A DNA stretch of 64,000 nt, from contig UQGD01000001.1 of the NCBI GenBank assembly GCA_900540455.1, forward strand, positions 1 through 64,000, written 5' to 3'. Below are positions 25,859-34,802 of the stretch, one piece after another. The position numbers and the translations under genes were made by a program. The DNA is from an uncultured Faecalibacterium sp. (GTDB lineage: Bacteria > Bacillota > Clostridia > Oscillospirales > Ruminococcaceae). Position 1 is the first letter of the stretch. The number at the start of each line of letters is the position of its first letter. The notes beneath the pieces are model-generated. The model did not search any database and had not been told where the DNA came from. It was given only the letters and a program-made list of their open reading frames with translations.

Positions 25859-27583
25859 TCAGATCGCCTCCTTGCCCAGCTGGATCTCTGCAATCTCGCG
25901 GTAAAGCGGGCAGCTTTCCAGCAGCTGCTGGTGGGTGCCGCTGCCCACGATCTGCCCATCGTCCACCACCAGGATGCGGTCGGCATCCAGAATGGTGCTG
26001 ATGCGCTGTGCTACCAGGATCACGGTTGCATCCCCCATATTCTCTTTGAGGTTCTGCCGCAGCTGGCGGTCGGTCTTCATATCCAGCGCCGAGAAGCTGT
26101 CGTCAAACACATAGATCTCCGGCTGCTTCATCATCGCCCGGGCAATGGCCATGCGCTGGCGCTGTCCGCCGGAGAGGTTGGTGCCGCCCTGTGCAATGGG
26201 GTCGTGGTAGCCCTTTTGCTTTTTGGCAATAAACTCATCGGCGCAGGCGATCCGGGCGGCACGCTCCCAATCCGCCTGGGTGCCATCCTCCTTGCCGAAG
26301 TTCAGGTTCTGGGCAATATCACCGGAGAACAAAAAGTTTTTCTGGGGCACATAACCGATCAGCGCCCGCAGATCCTGGGTCCGGTACTCCTTTGCATTGA
26401 CGCCGTCGATCAGCACTTCGCCAAACATAGGGTCGTACAGACGGGGGATCAGTTTCAGGATGCTGGATTTGCCGCGGCCGGTGCCGCCGATGATCGCAGT
26501 GACCTCGCCCGGGCGGGAAACAAAGCTGACATCCTTCAGGATGGGTTCATCTGCACCTGGGTAGGCAAAGGTAACATGGCGGAACTCCACCGTAGAACGC
26601 AGCGGGCGGTCCTGCACAGGATAACTGCCGTCCCGGATGGTACTCTCGGTCTCCAGCACCTCTGCAATACGCTTTGCACAGGCATAGCTGGTGGGGAACA
26701 TCATGATCACCAAAGACAACATCATTACCGACGTAAGCACCATGCTGATATACTGGCTGTTTGCTACCAGAGAGCCAACCTCCATTGCGCCGGTATCCAC
26801 ATAATAGGCGCCCATACCCAGCACAGCCGCCGTCGTCACGCCAAAGATCACGCTGATGGCCGGCATCAGCAAGCTGGAGATGCGCCCGGCGGTCATAGCT
26901 GTCAGTGCATAGTCCGTATTGGCTGCCTCAAAGCGGCTGCTCTCGGTCTTTTGTTTGTTGAAAGCCCGGATGACCCGCACGCCTTCCAAGGACTCCAAAA
27001 ACAGGCGGTTGAGCTGGTCCAGCTTTTTTCGCAGCCGGATGGAATAGCGGGACGCCAGCACCATAATGATGCTCAGCACCACCAGCAGCACCGGGATCGC
27101 CACCAGCAGCACCGAGCTGACCTGGCCGCCAGTAGCAGCCGAGAACACCAGACCTGCCACCGCCATCATGGGCGCAAGCAGGCCAATGCGCAGCATCAGG
27201 GTCAGAAAGCTCTGTACATTGGTGATGTCAGAGGTACTGCGGGTGACCAGGCTGGCCGTGCCGAACTTGTCCATCTCGGTGGCAGAAAAGCTCTGCACCT
27301 TTGCAAACACCTGGCTGCGCAGCTGGGCTGCAAAGTCGGTAGAGATCAACGAAGCGATCTTGACCGACAAAAAGCTGATGATGCAGGAAAATACGGTCAC
27401 GGCTGCCATGATCGCAGCAAATGTCCAGATGATCTTGTCTGAACCGGCCGAAACGCCGCTGTTGATCATCTCTGCCAAAAAGGAGGGCAGCAGCATCTGT
27501 CCGACAGCGGACAGAAGGATCAAGGCCAGCAGACTGACGATCTGCTTCGTGCTGAGCTTGACCTTTGTAAAAATCGTTTTCAT
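25859..27583 (-). CDS. ABC exporter half-transporter (A subunit, degenerate site)
   Basis: The 574-residue membrane-plus-ATPase half-transporter has Walker A GGTGRGKSS, a perfect signature LSGGQRQRMAIA and Walker B EIYVFDDSFSALD. Asp replaces the catalytic Glu after Walker B, the mark of the non-hydrolysing site in heterodimeric exporters such as BmrC/YheI. The partner 24115-25857 carries the normal Glu, so the asymmetry is as expected. The promoter has a dyad in its spacer, suggesting repression, although no regulator gene is adjacent. Confidence 0.9.
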   Translation of the reverse strand: MKTIFTKVKLSTKQIVSLLALILLSAVGQMLLPSFLAEMINSGVSAGSDKIIWTFAAIMAAVTVFSCIISFLSVKIASLISTDFAAQLRSQVFAKVQSFSATEMDKFGTASLVTRSTSDITNVQSFLTLMLRIGLLAPMMAVAGLVFSAATGGQVSSVLLVAIPVLLVVLSIIMVLASRYSIRLRKKLDQLNRLFLESLEGVRVIRAFNKQKTESSRFEAANTDYALTAMTAGRISSLLMPAISVIFGVTTAAVLGMGAYYVDTGAMEVGSLVANSQYISMVLTSVMMLSLVIMMFPTSYACAKRIAEVLETESTIRDGSYPVQDRPLRSTVEFRHVTFAYPGADEPILKDVSFVSRPGEVTAIIGGTGRGKSSILKLIPRLYDPMFGEVLIDGVNAKEYRTQDLRALIGYVPQKNFLFSGDIAQNLNFGKEDGTQADWERAARIACADEFIAKKQKGYHDPIAQGGTNLSGGQRQRMAIARAMMKQPEIYVFDDSFSALDMKTDRQLRQNLKENMGDATVILVAQRISTILDADRILVVDDGQIVGSGTHQQLLESCPLYREIAEIQLGKEAI

Positions 27584-27641
27584 GAATGGTGTATCCTGTC
27601 CTTTCTTATCCCATGTAATAGATCCGTTCGTTCCACAGCAT

Positions 27642-27670
27642 GATACACCTTACAGTTACTGTACAGTCAA
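27642..27670 (-). promoter_or_regulatory. ABC exporter promoter with operator-like dyad
   Basis: On the minus strand there is TTGACT (27665-27670), a 17-nt spacer and TGTATC (27642-27647), or TATCAT two bp further. The spacer holds ACAGTTACTGTACAGT (27652-27667), three alternating ACAGT/ACTGT half-sites. Confidence 0.55.
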
Positions 27671-27712
27671 CCCCCGTTATCATTTCTTTACAATTCGTTA
27701 AAAATACAATAA

Positions 27713-27748
27713 AACACGGGCTGCGCCGCCGCACAGCCCGTGTTTTTA
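27713..27748 (-). terminator. MATE gene terminator
   Basis: A stem AACACGGGCTG with its complement is followed on the minus strand by a T-rich tail. It sits just past the MATE stop at 27749. Confidence 0.85.
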
Positions 27749-29101
27749 TCATGAAGTTCCGCCGGGGCGTACTTCCCTGCCCTGTTTTTGCAAAAAGAAA
27801 TAATACCCAATGCCGATGCCATCTGCCAGCGCCCAGCCGATGGGAACGCTGAGCCAGATACCAGTCACACCCAAAGCCGTCGCACTGAGCGCATACGCCA
27901 GCGCCACCCGGGTGCCCAGGGAAGCAATGGTCAGCACCACCGACATGGCAGGCCGCTCCACCGCCCGGTAATACCCATAGAGCAAAAACAACACCCCGAT
28001 GCCGATATAGCAGGCGCCTTCGATCCGCAGATAGTGTACCCCCGCCTGGATGATCTGGGTCTGTGCCGGGTCGATGAAAACACTCATCAGCGGCGCAGCA
28101 AACACACAGACCAAACCGCTGATAACAAGGCAAAATACCGCCGACACCGCTCCGGCGCTGCGGATGCCCTGGCGGATACGCTGCGGCTGATGCGCTCCGT
28201 GGTTCTGCGCCACAAAGGTGGAGAACGCATTGCCAAAGTCCTGCACAGGCAGATAGGCAAACGAGTCGATCTTTACCGCCGCCGCAAATGCTGCCATGGT
28301 CACCGGCCCAAAGCTATTGACCAGGCCCTGCACCATCAGGATGCCAAAGTTCATAATGGACTGCTGCACGCTGGTCATCACCGACAGATTCAAAATGGAG
28401 GCAAGCGCCGCCCGATCCCAGCGGCAGTCCTCCCGGCGGGGGCGCAGCTGCGGGAAGCACCGCCAGGCATACACCGCAATGCCGATGCCGGAGACAAATT
28501 GTGCTGCCACTGTGGCCAGCGCAGCCCCTTTCACCCCCCAGCCCAGGCCCACAACACAGCCCAGGTCCAGCACCACATTCAATACAGCGGATACCGCCAA
28601 AAACACCAGCGGTACCACGGAATTGCCGATCGCACGCAGCAAGCTGGCATAATAATTATAAAGGAAGGTGGCCAAAATGCCCAGGAAAACCACTGCCAAG
28701 TAATCCTGCATCAAAGGGCGGATCTCCGCCGGGACACGCAGGACCCACAAGATCCCGTCCATCCCCAGATACACCGCACCATTCAGCATCAGAGAGAGCA
28801 CCGCGATCAGCCCAAAGGACAAAAAGATACAGCGGCGCAGCCGGTCCTGCTGGCCCGCACCATACTGCATGGAGATGGCTGCACCGCTGCCCATGCACAG
28901 TCCCAGCAAAATGGAGGTGAGGAAGGTCATCAGCGTATAGGAGGAGCCTACCGCCGCCAGCGCATCCGGCCCCAGGAAACGCCCCACCACCCAGGCATCC
29001 GCCAGGTTGTACATCTGCTGCAGCAAATTGCCCAGCATCAGCGGCAGCGCAAACAACAGCATATTGCGGGTAATGGGGCCTTGCGTCAAACTGTGATTCA
29101 T
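27749..29101 (-). CDS. MATE family efflux transporter
   Basis: The 450-residue membrane protein has about 12 hydrophobic segments in two similar halves. The N-terminal region (NMLLFALPLMLGNLLQQMYN) is typical of the DinF/NorM-like MATE group in Clostridia. It would expel cationic compounds using Na+ or H+. Its ATG overlaps the stop of the upstream AraC regulator by 4 bp, so regulator and pump are translated together and the pump is probably its target. Confidence 0.92.
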   Translation of the reverse strand: MNHSLTQGPITRNMLLFALPLMLGNLLQQMYNLADAWVVGRFLGPDALAAVGSSYTLMTFLTSILLGLCMGSGAAISMQYGAGQQDRLRRCIFLSFGLIAVLSLMLNGAVYLGMDGILWVLRVPAEIRPLMQDYLAVVFLGILATFLYNYYASLLRAIGNSVVPLVFLAVSAVLNVVLDLGCVVGLGWGVKGAALATVAAQFVSGIGIAVYAWRCFPQLRPRREDCRWDRAALASILNLSVMTSVQQSIMNFGILMVQGLVNSFGPVTMAAFAAAVKIDSFAYLPVQDFGNAFSTFVAQNHGAHQPQRIRQGIRSAGAVSAVFCLVISGLVCVFAAPLMSVFIDPAQTQIIQAGVHYLRIEGACYIGIGVLFLLYGYYRAVERPAMSVVLTIASLGTRVALAYALSATALGVTGIWLSVPIGWALADGIGIGYYFFLQKQGREVRPGGTS

Positions 29102-30024
29102 AGATCTGTGGGTTCTCCTTCCCTTTCCTTACCGGCAAACCGGCGCTGATATTCCTTGGGGGTGCAATGCTTTGCCTCCCGAAAGCTCTTGGTAAAATAG
29201 CTCATATCCGAAAAACCGCAGGCTGCGCCGATCTCGCCCGCCTTGAGGCGGGTGGTCAGCAGCATCTCGGCCGCTTTTTCGATCCGGTACTGTTTGACGT
29301 ATTGGATCGGCGTAAGCCCCAGCATCTGCCGAAAGCTCCGCAGACAGGCGCTCTCGCTGAGGGCTACGCTGTCTGCAATGCGGGCCACGGTCAGCTCCTC
29401 CACATAATGCTCCTCTATAAAGCGCAGCATCCGCTTCATCCGCCGGGAGGCCACCTGCTCCTGCTGCGAGATCGTATCTGTACAGGCGGCACAGTGCTGG
29501 TTGACCAGCCGCAGCGCTGTGCAGATGCGGTAGCGCGCCCAGTTTTCGTAATCCATCGCATCGGTGCTTACCGCCTGCCACGCATCCCGAAAGCACTCCA
29601 ACGCCTGCGCCTGCCAGGGCACAGCCGCATCCAGCAGCACATAAGCCGGCGCACCAGGAGCCTGCAGCGGGGAGACCAGCTTTTGCCAAAACACCGTATC
29701 CATGCCCCCCACCAGCCGGGGGTGGAACACCAACGACCGCAGCAGCGAGGGTCCCTCCGGCACCGTCTCCACCTCATGGAGTCCGCCGCAGTTGATCAGC
29801 ACCCCCTGTCCCTGATGCAGGTACAGGCGGCTTTTGCCCACCCCCACCGTCACCGTGCCCCTAGCTGCCAGGATATACTCAAAATCATCGTGCCAGTGCC
29901 AGGGGACATAAAAGCAGGTCAGATCCTCCTGGTAGGCCGCCAGCGGGAACCAGGCTGTGCCATGCTGCACAAGCTCCCGTCCCTGCTGGGTGGCGCGAAC
30001 CTCGCAATTCTGTGCCAATGCCAT
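29098..30024 (-). CDS. AraC family transcriptional regulator (cupin sensor)
   Basis: The 308-residue regulator has an N-terminal cupin-like ligand domain (about 25-110; the HWHDDFEYILAARG segment is typical) and a C-terminal double helix-turn-helix (about 195-297; ARIADSVALSESACLRSF and IGAACGFSDMSYFTKSF). It heads an operon with the MATE pump and is divergent from the MFS gene at 30196, so either or both could be its targets. The ligand is unknown. Confidence 0.92.
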   Translation of the reverse strand: MALAQNCEVRATQQGRELVQHGTAWFPLAAYQEDLTCFYVPWHWHDDFEYILAARGTVTVGVGKSRLYLHQGQGVLINCGGLHEVETVPEGPSLLRSLVFHPRLVGGMDTVFWQKLVSPLQAPGAPAYVLLDAAVPWQAQALECFRDAWQAVSTDAMDYENWARYRICTALRLVNQHCAACTDTISQQEQVASRRMKRMLRFIEEHYVEELTVARIADSVALSESACLRSFRQMLGLTPIQYVKQYRIEKAAEMLLTTRLKAGEIGAACGFSDMSYFTKSFREAKHCTPKEYQRRFAGKEREGEPTDL

Positions 30025-30195
30025 AAAACCTCTCCCCTCTTGCTCGTTTCTTTTGCATACAAGCCGGTTTTGTCATAAAATACAGGCGGTTTTGTTCTAC
30101 ATTTTTTGCGCTTATAGTGATATTATTGTAGCACAGCCAGGGCATAGATGCAACGCCCGAGGCTGGTATAAAACAATTTGGAGGATGTGTTTCCC

Positions 30196-31374
30196 ATGAC
30201 ATCGCTGCTGCTTGCAGTCATCTATCTAGCCTTCATCGGGCTGGGGCTGCCGGACTCTCTGCTGGGGGCAGCCTGGCCCATGATCTACCCTCAGTTCGGG
30301 GTGCCGGTGTCCAGCATGGGGCTCATCTCTATGATCATCTCCGCCGGGACGATCCTTTCCAGCCTGAACAGCAGCCGCCTGACCCGGGCACTGGGCGCCG
30401 GCAAGGTGACCCTGCTCAGCACCGCACTCACCGCCATCGCCCTGCTGGGGTTCGGGATGTCCCGCAGCCTGTGGCAGCTCTGCTTCTGGGCTGTCCCTTA
30501 CGGGCTGGGCGCCGGCAGTGTGGATGCTGCGCTCAACAACTATGTAGCGCTGCACTATGCCAGCCGCCATATGAGCTGGCTGCACTGTATGTGGGGCGTG
30601 GGCACCATCATCGGACCCTCGCTGATGAGCGCAGCCCTGACAGGCGGTCATGGCTGGAGCGGCGGCTATCTGCTGACCGCTCTGGTGCAGGGGCTGATCG
30701 TGGCGGTCCTGCTGCTCAGCCTGCCCCTCTGGGGACGTCCGACTTTCGGCAATGGCTCGGAGACAGAGACCGTCGCCCTTTCCCTGCGGGAGGTGCTGGC
30801 GATCCCCGGTGCAAAAGAAGTGATGCTCTGCTTTTTTGGCTACTGCGCCTTGGAGAGCACCGCTGGCCTGTGGGCCGCCAGTTATCTGACCTTGGCCCGG
30901 GATATCCCCGCCGAGACGGCCGCCGGTTTTGCCGCGCTGTTCTATCTGGGCATCACCGCCGGGCGGGCGGTCAGCGGATGGATCGCCCCGCGTCTGGGGG
31001 ACGACGGCATGATCCGTCTGGGGCTTTGGGGCATTGGCCTGGGTCTGGCAGCCCTGCTGCTGCCGGGGCCTGCGGCGGTCTCTCTTGCAGGGCTGGTGAT
31101 CATCGGACTGGGGTGCGCACCGATCTACCCCAGCATCATCCATTCCACCCCGGCGCACTTTGGGGCGCACCGTTCCCAGGCGGTGATCGGGGTACAGATG
31201 GCCAGCGCCTATGTGGGCAGCATGGCTATGCCCCCGCTGTTTGGGCTGATGGCCCGGCAGATCACCCCGGCGCTGTTCCCCTTCTATCTACTTGTTTTGC
31301 TGGGTCTGATGGCCTGGATGCACCATCGCTTGGTGCACAAGGCCACACCCTTCACACATTCAGATCCCATCTGA
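30196..31374 (+). CDS. MFS transporter (sugar/multidrug, FucP-like)
   Basis: The 392-residue protein has about 12 membrane segments. It begins directly in a hydrophobic helix with the AFIGLGLPDSLLGAAWP motif seen in the fucose-permease-like branch of the major facilitator superfamily in Clostridia. The frame opens at a TTG at 30178, but the ATG at 30196 follows TTGGAGG at proper spacing. It is divergent from the AraC-MATE operon across 171 bp, suggesting shared regulation. The substrate is not deducible. Confidence 0.87.
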   Translation: MTSLLLAVIYLAFIGLGLPDSLLGAAWPMIYPQFGVPVSSMGLISMIISAGTILSSLNSSRLTRALGAGKVTLLSTALTAIALLGFGMSRSLWQLCFWAVPYGLGAGSVDAALNNYVALHYASRHMSWLHCMWGVGTIIGPSLMSAALTGGHGWSGGYLLTALVQGLIVAVLLLSLPLWGRPTFGNGSETETVALSLREVLAIPGAKEVMLCFFGYCALESTAGLWAASYLTLARDIPAETAAGFAALFYLGITAGRAVSGWIAPRLGDDGMIRLGLWGIGLGLAALLLPGPAAVSLAGLVIIGLGCAPIYPSIIHSTPAHFGAHRSQAVIGVQMASAYVGSMAMPPLFGLMARQITPALFPFYLLVLLGLMAWMHHRLVHKATPFTHSDPI

Positions 31375-31402
31375 ATCGGTTGGACCAAAGGAGGTTCTTA
31401 TT

Positions 31403-31654
31403 ATGCTGTATATTCAAGTTATTGATAAAGATCGTTTCATGCACCAGGTCAAGGCCAGCCAGGGCGGGGTGTTCCTGCATCTGGAGGACGGCACCGTCTG
31501 CAACCTGAAGCAGGACCATGTGGCTTCGGCTCTGCTCCAGCAGATGGAGGCTCCCTCCCAGGGGCTGGCCATCAGCCTGGAAAACCCCGCTGACGTGAAC
31601 GGTTTCTTCCGCTATATGCTGGAGGCTGGTCGTAAGATGCCCCAGGCCTGCTGA
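31403..31654 (+). CDS. Small conserved hypothetical protein
   Basis: The 83-residue soluble protein follows a strong ribosome site (AAAGGAGG) 28 nt after the MFS gene. It is probably cotranscribed with the MFS gene, and a bidirectional terminator follows. No membrane segment, signal peptide or known motif is visible. I do not recognise the family. Confidence 0.75.
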   Translation: MLYIQVIDKDRFMHQVKASQGGVFLHLEDGTVCNLKQDHVASALLQQMEAPSQGLAISLENPADVNGFFRYMLEAGRKMPQAC

Positions 31655-31699
31655 GCTGCCTCTTGATCGGCCTTTCCCGTCTTTTCAGACATCACAACA

Positions 31700-31746
31700 A
31701 AAGCAAGCAGCCCGCTCCGAAAACCGGAGCGGGCTGCTTGCTTTTT
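31700..31746. terminator. Bidirectional terminator
   Basis: A perfect 19-bp stem starting AAGCAAGCAGCCCGCTCCG, five-base loop, is followed by a T run. It lies between the small gene and the converging PBP4B-like gene. Confidence 0.92.
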
Positions 31747-31799
31747 GGTTTAGCGCTCTTTCAAGGAGGAAGTATAGCCAGAAAAACAGGTTTAGTAGA

Positions 31800-33890
31800 T
31801 CACCACAGGGTCTTGAGCTGGCGGTTCAGCTTATCCAGCTCAGCTGCATCCCGGTTCGGGTCCAGCAGAGCCAGCGCTGCCTTTGCATTGGCACGGTCGG
31901 CTGCAGAGTGAGTAGCCTTGGCGTGATCGAACAGGGTCTCCACCAAAGCGTAGCCCGCCCGGACGATGGGATGGTCCGGAGAGGTTGCCCCTGCCTTTGC
32001 CACCAGCTGGAACTTGCCAGCCGCCATATCGGCCAGCAGAGCGCTGAGGGCGGCATTGGGGTTGCCGGCGCGGTTGCTCAAACCCTGGTAGAGGATCTGT
32101 GCCACGAAGCCCAGGGTAGAAGAAGTGTACCAGTTGCCGTTGAACTTGTTGGGGTTTGCGGCCTTATTGGTAACCGGAGAGTTGATCTTGTTGGTCAGGT
32201 AGACCACCACCAGGTTCTCCACCGGATCGATCAGGGTCAGGGTACCCGTCCAGCCCTGGTGACCAATGGTGCCGGAAGAGGACTGGGTGCCGAAGTACCA
32301 GCAGCGGCCGTCGTCGGCCTCACGCCACCAGCCCAGGCCCCAGTTGGCTGCATTTTCCTTCTTGGGGGCGGTAAAGGTATCGATGACGTTGCGGGAGAAG
32401 AATTTCTGCTGGCCGTAGCCGCCGGTGAGCATCACGGAAGCCAGCTTTGCCAGGTCGGCAGCGTTGGAGAACAGACCTGCGTGGCCGGAGATGCCGCCCA
32501 TGGCGTAGAACGCCTTCTCGTCGTGGACCTGGCCCTGGATGGTAGCGGTGCGCACGCCGGTAAAGTGGACTGCACCGTCACGGGTATTGCCGTTCAGCTC
32601 GGTTGCAGCACAATCGTTGGGGGCAAAGCCGTTGAGCAGCGGGTTGTAGGTGATGTGATCCAGGCCCATGGGTGCCCAGAAGTTCTGCTCCAGGTACTGG
32701 TCCAGGGGCTGGCCGGTGACCGACTCGATGACAAAGGCCAGCAGCATATAATCCACGTCAGAATAGACGGTCTTGGTGCCGGGCTTGTACATCAGCGGGG
32801 TCTTAAAAATAGCCTTCAGGGTCGCCTGACGGGTCGCAGGGGTGCCGTCCCATCCGGAGAACAGCGGGTTTGCCACGCCTGCAGCAGGCTTCTGGGTGTG
32901 CTGATCAAATGCGTCGTTGTGGTACTGGGGGTCAGCCGGGAAGCCTGCCTGGTGCCGCAGGATGTCCCGCAGGGTCAGCTCGCTCTTCCACTGCTTGTTG
33001 ACCTCCAGGCCCGGATTCTCGTAGCCAGAGAAGGTAATGTCGATGGTGTCATCCACAAAGCTCTGGCCCAGCAGGTCCACGATGCGGCTGTCCAGGTCGA
33101 TCTTGCCCTGGGTGACCAGCAGCTGCAGTGCGTAGTTTGCCGTATACATCTTGCTGTTGGAAGCCAGATCGTACAGAGTGTCGTTGGTCACAGCCGGGCT
33201 GGCGGTGTTGGGGGTGCCGTCCGGCAGATAAGCATTCACGCGGCCCCAGGCATTCTGGTACACCAAGCGGCCGTTCTTGATCACTGCCATCTGTGCGCTG
33301 GGGAAGCCGTTGTCCACGTCAGACTGGATCAGCTGCTCCAGAGCCTCCAGCACATCCCGGTCCAGGCCGACCTGCTCCGGCGTGCCCTCAATGACCACCG
33401 GGTACGGGATGGAGACCTGCACCGTTTTGCCTGCGGGCTGGACGGCGCTGACCTGGATGGTGTTGTCGCCGTTCAGGGTGCAGCCGGAGATATCCACGGC
33501 ATAGACCCCGCCGCCAGCCATTTGTGCGGTGTTGATGGGCTTGTTGTTCACAAACAGTGCAAAGCTGGCGACACCGGCTTCCGGTGCAACATACAGCGTG
33601 CCCTGGCCACTGTAATGCTGGAAGGTGAACATGCTGTTCAGTGCCAGCGTATCGTCCACATAGCCCGCCCAGGCCGGGAACACCGGCTGTGCCTGCCACT
33701 GCCCGCCGGGCAGACCAGACAGCTGGCTGACCTTGACATTGGTCAGCTTGGATGCCAGCACATTCAGGCAGTTCTCCTGCTCTGCCGCTGCCGGAGCTGC
33801 AGCGGATGCACCGCACACATTAAGGGCCATCAGGCCGACGCCTGCTGCGCCGCCCGTCAGAAAAGCTTTGCGGGAAAATTTGAAAGCCAT
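31800..33890 (-). CDS. PBP4B-like serine hydrolase, exported
   Basis: The 696-residue exported protein has a signal peptide (about 1-32) with SRKAFLTGG, a Tat-like twin-basic motif. A beta-rich N-terminal domain follows (about 45-180), then a beta-lactamase-fold domain (about 190-600) with the SxxK motif in SNSKMYTA and YSD as the YxN-type motif. The segment NGNTRDGAVHFTGVRT and then GQVHDEKAFYAMGG closely recalls E. coli YfeW (PBP4B) and Bacillus YbbE. It probably acts on peptidoglycan peptides or esters outside the membrane. It is monocistronic, with its own promoter. Confidence 0.88.
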   Translation of the reverse strand: MAFKFSRKAFLTGGAAGVGLMALNVCGASAAAPAAAEQENCLNVLASKLTNVKVSQLSGLPGGQWQAQPVFPAWAGYVDDTLALNSMFTFQHYSGQGTLYVAPEAGVASFALFVNNKPINTAQMAGGGVYAVDISGCTLNGDNTIQVSAVQPAGKTVQVSIPYPVVIEGTPEQVGLDRDVLEALEQLIQSDVDNGFPSAQMAVIKNGRLVYQNAWGRVNAYLPDGTPNTASPAVTNDTLYDLASNSKMYTANYALQLLVTQGKIDLDSRIVDLLGQSFVDDTIDITFSGYENPGLEVNKQWKSELTLRDILRHQAGFPADPQYHNDAFDQHTQKPAAGVANPLFSGWDGTPATRQATLKAIFKTPLMYKPGTKTVYSDVDYMLLAFVIESVTGQPLDQYLEQNFWAPMGLDHITYNPLLNGFAPNDCAATELNGNTRDGAVHFTGVRTATIQGQVHDEKAFYAMGGISGHAGLFSNAADLAKLASVMLTGGYGQQKFFSRNVIDTFTAPKKENAANWGLGWWREADDGRCWYFGTQSSSGTIGHQGWTGTLTLIDPVENLVVVYLTNKINSPVTNKAANPNKFNGNWYTSSTLGFVAQILYQGLSNRAGNPNAALSALLADMAAGKFQLVAKAGATSPDHPIVRAGYALVETLFDHAKATHSAADRANAKAALALLDPNRDAAELDKLNRQLKTLW

Positions 33891-34000
33891 GATACGTTTC
33901 CTCCTTTATCCTCTGCGGCGGCCAGCAGCCGCCTGGCTGCACCCAGGACGCAACATCTCCGGGCGCTCTCGTTTTTGGGGGATCGCCCCTGTCACCACAG

Positions 34001-34029
34001 ACTTTACGCAAAACGGAACAGAATGTCAA
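34001..34029 (-). promoter_or_regulatory. PBP4B-like gene promoter
   Basis: On the minus strand there is TTGACA (34024-34029), a 17-nt spacer and TAAAGT (34001-34006). Confidence 0.7.
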
Positions 34030-34162
34030 TTCTTTTTGTGCATGATGGCACAAAGTTTCAGGTTTGACCGGCTTTCTGCCAAATTCTCATATTTTTCACG
34101 AAAATTATTTCGCAAGTAAGGCTGTTTTGTATCATATGCCAGCAACTCTGCTCCAAACAAAA

Positions 34163-34198
34163 AAACACCGCGCATCTTCTCCCGAGGATGCACGGTGC
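34163..34198 (-). terminator. Terminator of the PH-domain gene
   Basis: CACCGTGCATCCTC pairs with GAAGATGCGCGGTG (one mismatch region) and is followed on the minus strand by seven Ts. Confidence 0.8.
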
Positions 34199-34219
34199 GG
34201 CACAAAACTTTTTATGGGT

Positions 34220-34600
34220 TTATAAGATGCAGCTGCTGATCGCCCGGGACACCCGGATCAGGTCTTTGTCATCCGCCAAAAAGCCAAACTCCATCTCATG
34301 CTGGTCTGCATAACAGACCGTCAGCCGAGAGGAAGGGACCGGATCGCCGAAGCCCGTCGTCAGAATACCAAAATGCTGGATCTTCCGGTAAGGCAGCACA
34401 AAGATCTCCTGCCGGGTCCCGGTCAAGCCCTGCATATCCACCATAAAGATCCGGTGGGTGGTAAACACGACCTGATCCCGCACCGTCTTATAGGCGGCCA
34501 CCAGGCTCTCCCCCTCCAGCAGCATCTCCCGCACCTTGGCGCAGACCTCTTTTTCCCGGATCGAAACCAAGTTTTGCATCGGTGTATCGCGAAACTTCAT
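34220..34600 (-). CDS. Bacterial PH domain protein
   Basis: The 126-residue cytoplasmic protein is nearly all one bacterial pleckstrin-homology-like domain. The pattern VVFTTHRIFMVDMQGLTGTRQEI (cited in part) followed by VLPYRKIQHFGI and a C-terminal helix is typical of the bPH_1/YokE-like family. These proteins have been linked to membrane and stress functions, but the role is unclear. The ATG at 34600 follows GGGAGG; the upstream extension of the frame overlaps the promoter and is not coding. It is divergent from the NdpA-like gene. Confidence 0.82.
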   Translation of the reverse strand: MKFRDTPMQNLVSIREKEVCAKVREMLLEGESLVAAYKTVRDQVVFTTHRIFMVDMQGLTGTRQEIFVLPYRKIQHFGILTTGFGDPVPSSRLTVCYADQHEMEFGFLADDKDLIRVSRAISSCIL

Positions 34601-34627
34601 CCCAAAAGCCTCCCTTTTGTTTTCCCC

Positions 34628-34656
34628 ATTGTAGCACAGGGCGCTGTTCTGCGCAA
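34628..34656 (-). promoter_or_regulatory. PH-domain gene promoter
   Basis: On the minus strand there is TTGCGC (34651-34656), a 17-nt spacer and TACAAT (34628-34633). Confidence 0.65.
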
Positions 34657-34734
34657 GGACGTTTTTCAAGAAGAGCCGGTTGGCAGAGCACCGGGCTTTT
34701 ACGACCGGTGCGCCGGGTTTCTCTCCGCTGCGCA

Positions 34735-34763
34735 TTGCCAGCACCCTTGCGGTATGCTATACT
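34735..34763 (+). promoter_or_regulatory. NdpA-like gene promoter
   Basis: There is TTGCCA (34735-34740), a 17-nt spacer and TATACT (34758-34763). Confidence 0.7.
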
Positions 34764-34802
34764 TTGCATGGAAAAATACATGACCCGGAGGTTTGCGTTA
34801 TT

